Part shown: piece by piece, positions 21,570 through 32,545 of the stretch
How positions within the stretch are numbered: the first letter of the stretch is position 1
Layout of the letters: every line of letters begins with the position of its first letter
Origin: Macrosoma leucophasiata
Taxonomy: Eukaryota > Arthropoda > Insecta > Lepidoptera > Hedylidae
DNA length: 64,000 bases
Reading direction: 5' to 3'
Assembly: GCA_036365455.1 (NCBI GenBank)
Contig: JAWQUS010000004.1
Coordinates: 6,083,501 to 6,147,500 of the forward strand
Notes under the pieces: generated by a model
Database searches by the model: none
What the model was told of the DNA's origin: nothing
What the model saw: only the letters and a program-made list of their open reading frames with translations
Made by a program: the position numbers and the translations under genes

Positions 21570-21824
21570 AAATGGAAAGAAAAATTTGACTTCAGGCGAG
21601 ACTCGAACTCGCGGCCTACTGGGAATCAAGTCCAGCCACTCTTCCAATTGAGCTACTGAAGTCCTGCCCGATTTGTCAAATCTTTCCTTCACATCTATTG
21701 CATTGCTTTATGGTAGCAGCAGCGCCATCTATTGCCAACTATGCTAGTTAGACTAGACTTGGACTAGATTCCCAGTAGGCCGCGAGTTCGAGTCTCGCCT
21801 GAAGTCAAATTTTTCTTTCCATTT
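21570..21824. repeat. S-B tRNA-SINE palindrome
   Basis: 21570-21634 is the reverse complement of 21760-21824 with one mismatch. The left unit, read on the minus strand (about 21665 to 21593), folds as a tRNA: 7 bp acceptor GACTTCA/TGAAGTC, a D arm, an anticodon arm with apparent TGA, and T arm GCGAG-TTCGAGT-CTCGC. The right unit has only the 3' half of the tRNA. The 3' flank 'aaatttttctttcc' is shared with 31305-31415. Confidence 0.85.
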
Positions 21825-22130
21825 CCCTCAGGTTCCTTCCCTAAAATCGTCCAAGTCCAGTTAATGGTGGATTTCACCCATAATTGTAATCGAATTTAAA
21901 GAAATATTTCGGTTAATGCGCTGCAACTCAAAGTTTTACACAATTAAAAAATAACCAAAACCTTGGAAATATGAATGTAATTATAAAATATAATAATTAA
22001 CTACCGATTTACATGTTAATAAGCTGATAAAACATTACAATTTTTGAATGCGTCTTGTTAGTCCATTTTTAGAATTATAACATCGTCCATAAGAAGGGTT
22101 GTGGAATATTTACATTTTTGATATCACTAT
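21825..22130. other. Unassigned AT-rich sequence
   Basis: Nothing recognised. Confidence 0.4.
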
Positions 22131-22248
22131 TAGGGTTGCCACCCGTACTATATTATATAGTATCGTACTATATTTCAGTCAATTGTACTATATATTATAG
22201 AAAAACAATATAGTACGAAAAAATACTATTTTTTTTATACTATTTCAT

Positions 22249-22443
22249 ACGCTTACACTCACAGCCCCACAGTAGGTATAAACCTGTGTCGTGGGTGCCG
22301 TTGTACACATACAACACATACACAAACACCCAGACCCGAAACAAACATCCGTAGGCCATACAAATATTTGTCCCGGTGCGGGGATCGAACCCGCGACCCT
22401 TCGAATCAAACGGTCATCTCACACCGCTGGACTAACCGGGTCA
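22249..22443 (-). repeat. S-A SINE inside H3
   Basis: Minus-strand SINE with a well-kept tRNA-like head ('gggatcgaacccgcgaccc' is the antisense B-box region) and body ending near 'cgcttacactcacag'. Confidence 0.85.
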
Positions 22444-22796
22444 TATATTTATATCGCTAATTCATTTGTTGCACTTTTTTTGAATAATTGGCTTAATCAA
22501 TGTCAATTTCTAAATTTTAACATGAAAATTGAATTGAATTAAACAACCCGAGAACATATTTCATTCCTTAATTAAGAAACGAACAAGTGTTTCAATCTAA
22601 AAATACTGCAGAAAAATGGCAAATGCTTTTCAAAAGTTCAGATGAAAGCTTAACAAATATATTTAAAATCATTTCCTTTCTTCTCTCCATTCCTGCAACT
22701 TCCGCTTTTACAGAAAAAAAAATCCGTCATGAATGTGAAATGGAGAGAAGAAAGGAATAGAGCATCTATTAATTTAATCAAAAATTAGTTGTTAAT

Positions 22797-22910
22797 TTAT
22801 TTATTTATTTACTCTTTAATGCATATTGAGCATATGTACATATGGCGGACTTAATGCCTCATGGCATTCTCTCCCAGTCAACCATTGGGTAGTAAAGAGA
22901 AGAAGAAAAA
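22797..22910 (-). repeat. Q-type tail with (TAAA)n end
   Basis: 'tttatttatttactc' followed by 'ggcggacttaatgcctcatg' and 'ctcccagtcaaccattgggt': antisense of a common lepidopteran retroposon 3' end. Confidence 0.7.
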
Positions 22911-23239
22911 AGGTGCAAAAAAAAAAAATTAAAAAGACAGTAATAACAGTATTAAAGTATTAAATTAGTTGAATTATATTATTATTATATCAAATACATA
23001 GATAAAAATTAATAATTTACTTTAATTTAGACCTAAAATTTATGCCTATATTTATTCTAAAAATAATAGAACCTTGATGGCCAAAGCGAAAAGTAATAAT
23101 AAATACTCATGGAAAATTAAATAGCCATTGAAAATAGATGTGTACTATTTTTTTTCCTGAATTCCCCAAAAGTACTATATTTTTTTTTATTTGAAAAAAA
23201 AAAGTACTATTTTTCTTCAAATAAAAGGTGGAAACCCTA

Positions 23240-24235
23240 ATCACTATCCATCATCGGTTTGCGAAAATGTGACTTTTAAGCTCAGGATATTTTGTGCCTC
23301 TGTGTTAGAAATTCACAATTAGCATTATTGAACAATACCTTAAATGAATTAGCCGCCCCATAGTCATCCAATACCAACCTAATACGAATAAAATCGAAAT
23401 CACCAAAGTGGGTTACATCGACGACACGAAGTCTGCCTCACGAACAACAGTTATAGTCGATACTGCAGCTGTTTAACATTTTACAAAACCTGTTTGTTTG
23501 TTTATATTATATAAACCGTTGTTTATGTTTTGCAGCTTCACATTCTTGAGATTTCGGTGACAGTTTGAGGTTTTAAATAAGATTTTTCATTCTCAATATA
23601 CTCATTACACATTCAAGAGGAAATATATTTGTATGGATCAGTGGCGATTCCTGGTGATTATAGTTGGGGTGGCTCCAGCTTTTGTTATTATAGGGTGTAG
23701 TGTTAAATGCGCAAAAACTGAAAACTGTTTTTTCAGACGGTCAATCTGAACAACTTTCAGTCTTTCATTAAGGAACGTACCTACTTTGCAAAAAAGAAAT
23801 TTCATACAATTTAACATTTTAATTTTTATATGAAAAAGGCAGTATGGATATATATTGTGCGTCCTCTTACTATAATTATTTAGTGATTATAACAAAACCA
23901 TTAAAATTCATGAATAACATTGTAGATAGAGGAAATACATGATAAATAATTTCCTAATTCGATAGACTCGATTCTCTCTAACTACGTGTTAAATGCGATT
24001 TTCCAAACTTGCAATTCTCGCCTCTGGGGATAGTGTGTTTTTATTATATCAAGAATCTGGTCAATCGGCTTATTAAGCAGGTTTCAATAAATAACGTTGC
24101 GTCTCCTGGAGTCTAAAATCTTTTGTCTCTATGCTAGAAATGAGCGGGTGTAACATAACGTTATCTAACCGAAACACGATACCACTAAATTGCCTAACTG
24201 AAAAACCTACCTCCATAAACAGTTAATGTAATAGG
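23240..24235. other. Unassigned sequence
   Basis: No gene. 'cagtggcgattcctggtg' at 23640 looks like a hAT terminus, but no partner end was found. Confidence 0.35.
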
Positions 24236-24488
24236 GCGAATCTATAAAAATCAATTGCTGTTCGTTAGTCTCGCTAAAACTCGAGAACGGCTGGACCGAT
24301 TTGGCTAATTTTGGTTTCGAATAATTTTTAGAAGTCCAGGGAAGGTTTAAAAGGTAAATAAATATGAAGAAATTGAAGGGAAATAGTAAAAACCACAATT
24401 TTATTTTCCCATACAAGTAGTCCGTATCTATCAAACCTTTGACTGAGGCAATACGAAGATTACGAAGTTTGCCGGGTCAGCTAGTAGG
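24236..24488 (-). repeat. R-type RTE-like repeat
   Basis: Reverse complement of 43303-43566 along its length ('gaacggctggaccgatttgg', 'agtttgccgggtcagctag'). Confidence 0.8.
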
Positions 24489-25061
24489 TACTTGTATATC
24501 ATAAATAATTTAAACGACTACGAAATAATGTTCTCCCAAATTGATTGATGTGTCCACCGAAACGAAGAATGATTTTGTGTTTTGATGAATGAAGGAAGAA
24601 GCATAAAAACAAAACGCTCCAGAAACATTTTTGTTATGTAACACACATGCAATATCTACAAAGCTACAAATCAAGATACACACTATAAACTACTTCTTAT
24701 GTCTAGAATAATATATCATAATGTTGGGTAGGGCTCACCACGCCATTTTTGCGTGGCTGTTTAAAAAATGACGGGTTTTCACATTTTACCATCGTAACTG
24801 GAAGACGGTGCCTACTATTTAGAAGCTGCACATTGGAGCTCTTAATCTTTCCAGCCCTGAGATCTTTCTAATGATATGCCTATCTAGAATTACATTCCAC
24901 GGTCAGAAGAAGAATAGTAAGAGATTCTAACTACCAACTGCTTCCCTTGTAGTGCTTGAAGTTCTTCAACTAGAGAAAAGGTCTTCTGAGAAGAATTCAG
25001 TCAAGAGATGTGCCTACGATGATCAATTTAATGAAATCAACCATTTTTAATATTGCCGAAT
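24489..25061. other. Unassigned sequence
   Basis: AT-rich, nothing recognised. Confidence 0.4.
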
Positions 25062-25346
25062 ACTAGGTGGTAGAGCTCCAGTGACGGAGCTTGCGGGCGT
25101 TAGCACCACCGCATTACCTAATATACTTTCCGCTAAATGGTAGTGTTCAGCAATATCGTATTCCGGTTAGGTGGTAATGTACGGCCCTGTAATTCCCGGC
25201 ACAGAGGCATAACACCTTAAGCCTCAGGAGTGGTAACGCATCTACTTTTTGAGCTCTGGTTTATCTGAGGGTGTCTATAGGCTGCAGTCATCACTTAACA
25301 TCAATGTGAGCTGCATGCTTGTTTGCCACTTTCTAACATAAAAAAG
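25062..25346 (+). repeat. M retroposon, near full length
   Basis: Plus-strand copy from 'ggtggtagagctccagtgac' to 'ttgccactttctaacat' and an A-run. Confidence 0.9.
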
Positions 25347-25419
25347 TAAGTATTTTTTGTTTCCTTAGAGTCTGATGGTTCTTGAAACTAAGATTAATTA
25401 TTCACCTGCAGTGTCTTCA

Positions 25420-25542
25420 AACACTTTCGCATTGGCGGGCGGTGTACTAGTAACGGCGCGTCGCGGTCTGCTTGCCGCCTGCGCAGCGCTTTCGTAAGCT
25501 GATCCTGAAGATAACACCGCCGCTCTGATGGCAACTGTAAGT
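25420..25542 (+). promoter_or_regulatory. Candidate promoter and first exon
   Basis: A sharply GC-rich patch (25433-25530; 'ggcgcgtcgcggtctgctt', 'ccgcctgcgcagcgc') in AT-rich DNA, ending in an ATG at 25528 followed by GCAACT and the donor-like GTAAGTATG at 25537. This would encode only Met-Ala-Thr before an intron, a common layout for insect first coding exons. An alternative donor is 'gtaagc' at 25494. No downstream exon can be identified, so this is a hypothesis. Confidence 0.35.
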
Positions 25543-26557
25543 ATGATTGTTTTTATTTGTAATCTATGTTTTTATTTTTCAAAAAAATATTTGTGTATAT
25601 TTTTTAATTTATTTAACATAGAGTTAGAAATAAAAAAGATAATTTAATTAATTCTCTTTTTAAAATAGACATTTTTTTTATTATAATATTTTGTTGAGCT
25701 ACAAAATATGCTTCAAATAATTTTTAAAAATGCAATTAAAAATTCCGATTCTTGTAATGGAAACTATCGAATATGAAGATAGAAATGTTCTTTAATATTT
25801 TAAAACAGACATCAGTACAAGTCAGTTAAAATGTGATAAACCTTTTTGATGAGAAAATGATACTTTTGAAATTAAAATATTAGAACAAATATGTTAATTA
25901 CAGGTACCTCGCTTTAAGACGTAAAACTAATTTTAATTTAACCCTATTATGAAAACCATACGTGTAATAAAAATTTTAATGTTTCATTTTTTGTTATTTT
26001 GAACTTCAAGAACCCGCATTCTACAAAAATAGGTACATACTTACTATGTAATATGTATAACTCCATATATATTATATTTTACAATGATGGGAAAAATCCA
26101 GAAGTAATTAAAATAACACGGAAAGTTATAAAAAATCATTAAGTCATACCTATTTAGGTATTATAATTATAGTAAGATATAGGTATGACGCATTTCCATT
26201 TGAACAAAAAACATTTTGTTAATCGTTAGAGTAACTAGTTGTATTTAAACTTAGGTTACAGTACAATAGCTAATACCCGAAGATTTCTAAAATTCTTTTT
26301 CGCATTTAATAAACTGAGCATGTGTCAACATAGTTGTATAGCTAAATGGGAACATAGGAACCCAAACATAACATTACGTATACCTATATATACATATATA
26401 TTTAGTAAAAAAAGCAGATTGTCAGACAACTTCACTATTTAAGTGACAAGACAATCAAATTAATGCTCTCGTTTTAGAACAAAAAAAAAGCAAAAACAAC
26501 ATATCATATCAACGAAGAAATTAAAGATTTATATGTATTTTTACACCAAGTGTCCAC
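25543..26557. other. Very AT-rich unassigned sequence
   Basis: Consistent with intron or intergenic DNA; no repeats recognised. Confidence 0.4.
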
Positions 26558-26625
26558 CTTACGGGATTGACATAGAGCGTGGGGCGCTATCCCGGTCATT
26601 ACACACCACCCGTTATTTTTCTAAA
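26558..26625 (-). pseudogene. LINE 3' end remnant
   Basis: 'gcgctatcccggtcattaca' and 'cacaccacccgtta' match the minus-strand LINE remnant at 53550-53680 but are further decayed. Confidence 0.55.
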
Positions 26626-28042
26626 ATTATAATTTTATTTACGAAAAACTAAATTATCGGACGCGCTTTTCTTTTTTCAGTAAAGGTAGCCTGAAAGAAA
26701 TCGCTGTTTAGTGATATGACCCCTTTTTGTACTGTATTTACTATGTACCTATAAAATATGTTCGTTCAAATAGAACGGCGAAACAAAAACTAAATTGTGT
26801 TGCTCCGAAAAGAGAATTTTATTTTATAGAACACTTTTCTTCATTATTACAAAGTTACCATAAAATTACAGTTACAAAATATCTTACCAGAAAAGAGAAA
26901 CAACAATAAAGCTATTCTATGTTCCAATAGGTATATTATTCTTAGTTAACAACTCTCACCAAATTATATTTCAGAATCCCTTTCAAATCATCAAGTCATT
27001 CTGACCATAGTGACCTAGACATACTACATCTCTAGATAAAATAAATTACGTTTCACAGATAATAAGGGGAGTGAAAAAAACTTCGTTTACGTGTATTATT
27101 TGTTTTTTTATCTATCTTTTATGGCGTACAATAGAAATACCATCAACATTAAAATATGAAAATCTGACTTACCCGTATTCAAATACGCTGCTCGCAGAGG
27201 CTGTTACCGCTCACACGACCGTGCCTTTACGTGTTAATTAAACAGGAATGTGATTTATAAATGCTTTACATTAATGAGCACTGTTTCACAAACTTATCGT
27301 CTGATGCGCGTTTGCCAATACAGTGACATGGTATTTGAGGTAATTTGCCTAATTTCGTAAGAAACTATAGTCAACTCAAACATTATAAATAAATGATGTT
27401 TTTATAAACAGCTTGAACGTTAACATTAATATTTTATTTCGTCTGTAACACATATTGTGACTAATTAAGTAAAGACTTTCTACACTTCTGCATTTAAAGT
27501 AGACGCCAAATCTTTTATTTCTTTTTGCATGCAATACTCTTAAAACGGTATATATTATAATGAAATGCAGGATTATGATAATTAAACCACGATTTTAAAA
27601 TAGTATGAAAAATATATTGGTTTATCCGTTCCAACATTTAAAAAAATAATGATATCCTAACGTCAACCACATCTTTCTTAAAAACGAATCTCCTTCAAAG
27701 AGTATACTCCAAAGAGTACATTATCTCTTTGCTCTCCTCTCCTCTCCTCTCCTCACCGCACTAAATCACATCACACCTTACCACGCCACACCTCCCCTCT
27801 TCTCGCCTCTACCCACGCTTCTCCCCTCTTAGTAGAATAATCATGCCAGCTCCTCTATTTCTGTTACAATATCTACTAAGTATCGGAGTATATATTAAAA
27901 TAATTACACGTCAGCATTTTCTGGATTCTTAGTGTAAGATCTACACAGTCTTTATTTATTTGTATTAGGTTTAAAGGTCTTTATTCTCATAAAAACATAC
28001 AGTTCTTTTAGAATGAGATTTTAGTACATTACATTAATAAAT
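26626..28042. other. Unassigned; AT-rich with a CT-rich tract
   Basis: 27725-27835 is a strongly pyrimidine-biased run, including (CTCTC)n at 27731-27754, followed by cytosine-rich variants. No coding signal seen. Confidence 0.5.
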
Positions 28043-28370
28043 ATCGATATGATAGTATCGGTGTAAAAATGAAAAAAGGCATGCTCCGATGGTTCGGGCA
28101 TATAGAAAGAATGTCGAATGAGCGAATGACTAAACAAATATACAATGCGAATGTGGATGGTTGCAGAGGCCCAGGAAGACCAAGGCTGACCTACCATGAC
28201 CAAATAGGTCGAGTTCTGTCTGATGGTGGGGTCAAAAGTCTTAGGAATCGGCGTGCATGTATGAAGAGAATGATGAAGGTAGACGAGGCACGAGAGGTTT
28301 GTCAGAACCGGGATGTCTGGCGCTCTACACTCTCTGCCTACCCCGTTAGGGACCTGGCGTGAAGATACAT
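28043..28370 (+). pseudogene. Young LINE, 5'-truncated 3' coding end
   Basis: Encodes the last roughly 100 residues of a LINE polyprotein, with 'LRWFGHIERM' and 'GPGRPRLTYHDQIGRVL', ending at a TGA at 28360 and a short CATA tail. Such C-terminal blocks follow the reverse transcriptase in endonuclease/RT-type non-LTR elements. A 12 bp TSD, acattaataaat, flanks it (28031-28042, 28371-28382). Nearly identical at the DNA level to 33862-34165 (one difference seen in the first 100 bp), so insertion is recent. It cannot move by itself. Confidence 0.88.
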
Positions 28371-28382
28371 ACATTAATAAAT

Positions 28383-28550
28383 TTAATGTTAGTAGTACAC
28401 CTCTGATGTTTAGGGTTAGTAACATAGTAACGATAGTGATAGGAACTAGTAATCAAAACAATTTTATATATTTTGTTTGTTCTTTATTTTTCATAAGCGG
28501 TGTTTGTCACCCTAAATTAATCAATGAATTTGTTTTTAATAGATTTTTTT
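28383..28550. other. Unassigned sequence
   Basis: Short AT-rich interval. Confidence 0.4.
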
Positions 28551-28645
28551 GTGGAAGTAAAGTGGCAAATAAGAATACAGTTCACATCTGCAGTCTATTA
28601 GACATCTACACAAAAACTAGAGGTCATAATGCAGATTTTACAGTC
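28551..28645 (-). repeat. M retroposon 3' fragment
   Basis: 'gtggcaaataagaatacagt' to 'ggtcataatgcagat'. An old copy. Confidence 0.7.
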
Positions 28646-28984
28646 AAAACACAATTCTAGTCAAACCAAAGGTGCCAAATGTAGTGAAGATCAATAACAT
28701 AAATATAATTCCTACAAATTGAATTAACAAATTAAGTCTTTATTCTATTCAGCTTCAGTTGCACGTTCTTCAAGTTACAAGGTCACAACTTCAGTAAATT
28801 TACATATTATTTAACTAATTGAAACTGTATTTAACTATTTAAATCAACAATTACTTACTGCAAAGACATATACCTAATCAATTAAGAGTTGTCGAACATG
28901 TTTGATGACCTTAAAGTTATCTCACAGTGCGAGCTGAGGATGTAAATTTAAAAATGTCGGTAAAACCTAACTTAACGTAAACGT
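28646..28984. other. Unassigned AT-rich sequence
   Basis: Nothing recognised. Confidence 0.4.
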
Positions 28985-29183
28985 AACTTCGCGTGTTTTA
29001 TCCCCCAAGGGATACGCAGAGGTAAATGCACGCATTCAAGAATACGTCATGCAAACACCCTCGATTCGCCGGTTAGATACCGGATTTTACATCTGTATCT
29101 CTGGTAGCTTCCACCCGGGAATCGAACCCAAGACCCGAGCGTAGTAGAAATGACCTGCTACCACTAGACTACTGAGGTAGTCC
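28985..29183 (-). repeat. S-C SINE, internally deleted
   Basis: Minus-strand SINE. The tRNA-like head is at 29103-29180 (antisense B box 'gggaatcgaaccc', A-box region 'ctaccactagactactgagg'). About 60 bp of the body is missing relative to 40621-40918. Confidence 0.8.
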
Positions 29184-29337
29184 AAAAGTCCGCCTAAAAT
29201 TTAGTTATTTTTATCTATTTTTTGTAATCTAAATCCATTATTTCACTGCTTTTCATAATTATTCTTTAAAGGACTATCTATTTAAAATTGATTTACGTTG
29301 ACCTAACACCATGTTTTGTAGGAATTGATGCTCTAGT
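29184..29337. other. Unassigned AT-rich sequence
   Basis: Short interval. Confidence 0.4.
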
Positions 29338-29817
29338 TAGGGTTGCCACATGCCCGGGATTGCCGGGATTTTCCCGGAATTTGGTTGTTGTCCCGTGTCC
29401 AGTAGTTTTACTTTGCTGGCCTGGAATGACACGTAAAAGTTAATTTTAAGCAGCCACATCCGGAAATTTTTTGTTAATGTATGGCCCCGTAATAACTATC
29501 ACAGAGACATAACAACTTAGGTCTCAGGGGTGACAACGCATCTGCATTTTCACCTCTGGTTTTTGTGTAGACGTCTATAGGCTTCAGTAATCGCTTACCA
29601 TCTTATGTGAGCTGCATGCTTATTTGCTACCTTCTTTACATAAAAAAAACATGCGGAAATGCCCTCTTTTTTTCGCACGTCCTTTTTATGTTGTATTATA
29701 TGGAAGAAATTTTTAGAGGTCACGCAGTTCTTAACTCATTTTTTTTTCTCACGCATTTGTCTTAGTAAGTAATGTAGAAATGTCCAGGCAATTATCAGCC
29801 TGGATATGGCAACCCTA
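29338..29817 (+). mobile_element. H3 hAT-type element with 'cccggga' subterminal repeats
   Basis: 480 bp. Termini TAGGGTTGCCACAT and ATATGGCAACCCTA. Exact 8 bp TSD GCTCTAGT at 29330-29337 and 29818-29825. The left subterminal region carries repeated 'cccggga/attttcccgg' words in place of the 'tactat' words of 22131-23239; the right has 'ccaggc/gcctgg'. A truncated M copy sits inside. Confidence 0.9.
29474..29650 (+). repeat. M retroposon, 5'-truncated, inside H3
   Basis: 'gtatggccccgtaataacta' to 'tgcttatttgctacc' and an A-run. Confidence 0.8.
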
Positions 29818-29825
29818 GCTCTAGT

Positions 29826-31304
29826 ACTTAATCAAAACAAAAAAAGATAACTTTTTGTTCCCTTGTAATTAAACGAGCATTGTCATAAAGATATGAAGTT
29901 CACATGGACGTCGAAATTTTCGACCTTGAAGGCGACAAGTGAAAAATAAAAATTCAATTTTAATTAAAAACAACCGCATAAAACCAGCGGAGCGGCGCTT
30001 ACTTAACTGGTTTCATATCTAATTCATTTGGACCGTGGAGAACTGAAGACTCGCATTTTATTATTCTAATGCATTTGCCGTCACTGTATATGTTTATTTT
30101 GAACGTAAATAAATGGGAAGGCTTTGCAATGATATAATACTGTGAGGCGCTAGCTGTATTACTTTAGAGATCAGTGGGTGCTTAAATAGTTTTAGACTAA
30201 ATTTTGTATATTTTTCATTTTTCTCTAGTTTTTCTGTCATTGGGACCTAAGTGTATTCATGTATTCACTATTATGACGGATGATTGGTGATATTCAGTGT
30301 CTTTTTGTTAAAACTTTTTTTTATATATTGAAATTACAATATTTGTTTTAAACGTAAAACAATTGTTTCATGTAGAGTTTGTTGGATTATCCTATTAACA
30401 AGTAAAACCAGTCTTTTTCAGGCTGGACACTTAACAAATTGATCTACTTGAGAAAACCCAAAAAAAAAAGAAATATGAGAACGTACCAAAAAAAATAGAA
30501 AATTATGCTTCGTTGTGTTTCTTTCAAATGTGGCCAAGAAAAATGTTTACAAAAAACATAATTTTTGTTAAAATTATCCTTGAATATTTTTTGCATTGTG
30601 ACTATATTTTATTCAACGGGGCCATTAACTATGAAGACATACACAGACATTTGCACACTTTAATGGTATAATTTTTAAAATAATGCGGAACCAACAACAA
30701 ATACATTGTGCTTCACACGACCAACACTATTTAATTATCCGACGCAAACTGAGTTGCATCTCCATAATATATTATTCAAAGATCCGACCATTTTTTCTCC
30801 ACAGTTGTATCTTAGATACCTATAATGCAATTAATCGGTCCCCAGCTGTTGCATTGACATAGAAATAAAACGAAAACGAAAACCAATTAATGGATAAAAA
30901 CCAATTACGGAGGGATGCGTGCTCAAAAATCATACATCTGTTTTAACCCTTTAGTTTAAAATGGTTACTTCCGAAAACACTGGCTTAATAATAATCCAAT
31001 TAAGGACGGACATATTGCGATAACAATGGAACGGAATTAACAGCTTTTATTCTTTTTTCTTTCTACAAGGATGCATTAATACTAGATGCGATCTTGTTTC
31101 CTTTTACGTTTCAACGTTAGCAATGTACATCGGTGTCTTTATTATTAATAAAATAATGTTTTAATGCGTTTTTATTGACTTACCTTTATTAGCTGTTCCG
31201 AAGACACTTTTATTTTAATCAGTTGATTCAAAAGAAAATAAAGAAAAACGGAAAAAAATGCCTTCCCTTTTTTATTTTTAACCGATTTTAGGGTCGGCGA
31301 ACGA
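29826..31304. other. Long unassigned AT-rich stretch
   Basis: No repeat family or convincing open frame in about 1.5 kb. It could be intronic or old unique sequence. Confidence 0.4.
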
Positions 31305-31415
31305 CGGTCATGGGACCTCGGTAGCTTAGTGGTAAAGCGGCTGGACTGGTTATCCTGAGGTTGCAGGTTGGATTCCTGCCCGAAGTCAAATTTTTATTTC
31401 CCATTTATCTTTATT
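31305..31415 (+). repeat. S-B SINE, tRNA-headed
   Basis: 'gacctcggtagcttagtggt' through 'cctgcccgaagtc' folds as a tRNA: acceptor GACCTCG/CGAAGTC (6 of 7), D stem GCTT/AAGC, T arm GCAGG-TTGGATT-CCTGC, anticodon loop CTGGTTA. The 3' flank 'aaatttttatttccc' is the same as in the palindrome at 21570-21824, so it is a SINE unit and not a functional tRNA. Confidence 0.75.
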
Positions 31416-31499
31416 TTCTAAAGGTTCACTCGCATGTGTTATTGCGAAAACTAAAAATGTTACAGTTGATTCTAAAGAGTAAAGTTTGTAACTTTGATT

Positions 31500-31675
31500 G
31501 TTTGTTTGTTTGTAGGAGCTAATCTTCGGAAATACTGAACAATTTTTTTTTTTTTAAATGATAATCAGAAAGCTTCACTATTCAGGAGTGCTACAGGCTA
31601 CATTTTATTATGATAGTAGTAATGTAGGTAATATTGCACCCGTGCGAAGCCGGGGCAGGCCGTTAGTCAGTCATA
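31500..31675 (+). repeat. R-type repeat, diverged
   Basis: 'ttgtttgtttgtaggagcta' through 'cacccgtgcgaagccggggc' follows the layout of RTE-like 3' repeats. Confidence 0.6.
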
Positions 31676-31845
31676 TTTTTTACTTACGTACAAAACATTT
31701 GTTTTGAACGTAACTTAAAAATATGACATTGCATTGAAATGAAGTGTTTTAACTCGTTAACAACGCAATGTAAAATTGTTTTTATTCATATATTTGATTA
31801 ATGTAAGTATTCTACGAACAGATATATATATAATTATTTGTACCT
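31676..31845. other. Unassigned AT-rich sequence
   Basis: Short interval with no repeat recognised. Confidence 0.4.
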
Positions 31846-32040
31846 ATCTGTGCCCGTGACTTCGTCCGCGTGAGAATTTATGATTATTCAGTATCTACCC
31901 GGACGAAGTCGTGGGCGCAGCTAGTATAAAAGTTACTCCTTATTACATAAGCTATCTGCCAGTGAAAGTCCCGTCAAAATCGGTAAAGCCGTTCCCGAGA
32001 TTAGCGGGAACAAACATACAGACAGACAGACAAAAATTGC
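31846..32040 (+). repeat. R-type RTE-like repeat
   Basis: 'ctgtgcccgtgacttcgtcc', 'ggacgaagtcgtgggcgcag' and 'cagacagacagacaaaaatt' near the end; related to 4485-4655. Confidence 0.75.
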
Positions 32041-32224
32041 AAAAAATGTTGTTTTGGTACGGTTATTTTTATATTACAAACAGACACTCCAATTTTATTT
32101 ATTTGTATATATATCGTTTCGGTTTCGGTTTCGGTTTTTACTAGCTGCGTGACCAGAATGTTTAGCGATTATAAATAATTGAATGGATATAAAATTAGAG
32201 GTTGGATTAATAAAAAAAAAATAA
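32041..32224. other. Unassigned, low complexity
   Basis: Contains three 'ggtttc' repeats at about 32116-32136. Confidence 0.5.
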
Positions 32225-32255
32225 TTAAATATATATATATATATATATATATGTG
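32225..32255. repeat. (TA)n microsatellite
   Basis: About 12 TA units. Confidence 0.9.
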
Positions 32256-32485
32256 TGTTTATTTGGGGACATTACAACCGTTGTGTACAATTTTTATAAA
32301 AACGATGAATATCTGCAAAAGTTGGAAACTGTGTCGCAGATACCATCGCCCACCTCGAAACATTGGGTTCTGATTTTACACAATAGACTAAATTTAAATT
32401 TAAAACTAGACTAAGCTACAAAAAAAAAGAACATGTTATACTAGATTTTTGAAAAATATAAGAAAATATATATTAAAAGTGTAAG
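32256..32485. other. Unassigned sequence
   Basis: AT-rich, no feature recognised. Confidence 0.4.
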
Positions 32486-32545
32486 TGTATGTGAATGTTA
32501 GTGTGTATGTGTGTGTGTGTGTGAGAGAGTGTTTGTGTGTTATTG
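32486..32545. repeat. (GT)n-rich tract
   Basis: GT/GA-rich simple sequence at 32495-32540. Confidence 0.85.

Larger units (their letters stand above)
22131..23239 (+). mobile_element. H3 hAT-type element with 'tactat' subterminal repeats
   Basis: 1109 bp. Termini TAGGGTTGCCACC and GGTGGAAACCCTA (12 of 13 match). Exact 8 bp TSD ATCACTAT at 22123-22130 and 23240-23247. Both subterminal regions are packed with 'tactatat' words in both orientations. It contains an S-A SINE and a Q tail. I see no transposase, so it is non-autonomous. A 19 bp stem (22673-22691 with 22739-22757) lies inside. Confidence 0.9.

Noticed and set aside
21593..21665. Possible functional tRNA gene (minus strand)
   Set aside because: The fold is good, but the apparent TGA anticodon lacks the long variable arm expected for tRNA-Ser, and its 3' flank is shared with another tRNA-like unit at 31305, so it is a SINE head.
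23640..24100. hAT element starting 'cagtggcgattcc'
   Set aside because: No inverted partner end or 8 bp duplication found within a few kb.
25494..25500. Splice donor at 'cgtaagct' as the main donor of the candidate first exon
   Set aside because: Weaker than GTAAGTATG at 25537 and it would exclude the ATG; kept only as an alternative.
31311..31388. Possible tRNA gene with anticodon GGT
   Set aside because: The acceptor and anticodon stems have mismatches, and the flanks match the S-B SINE.
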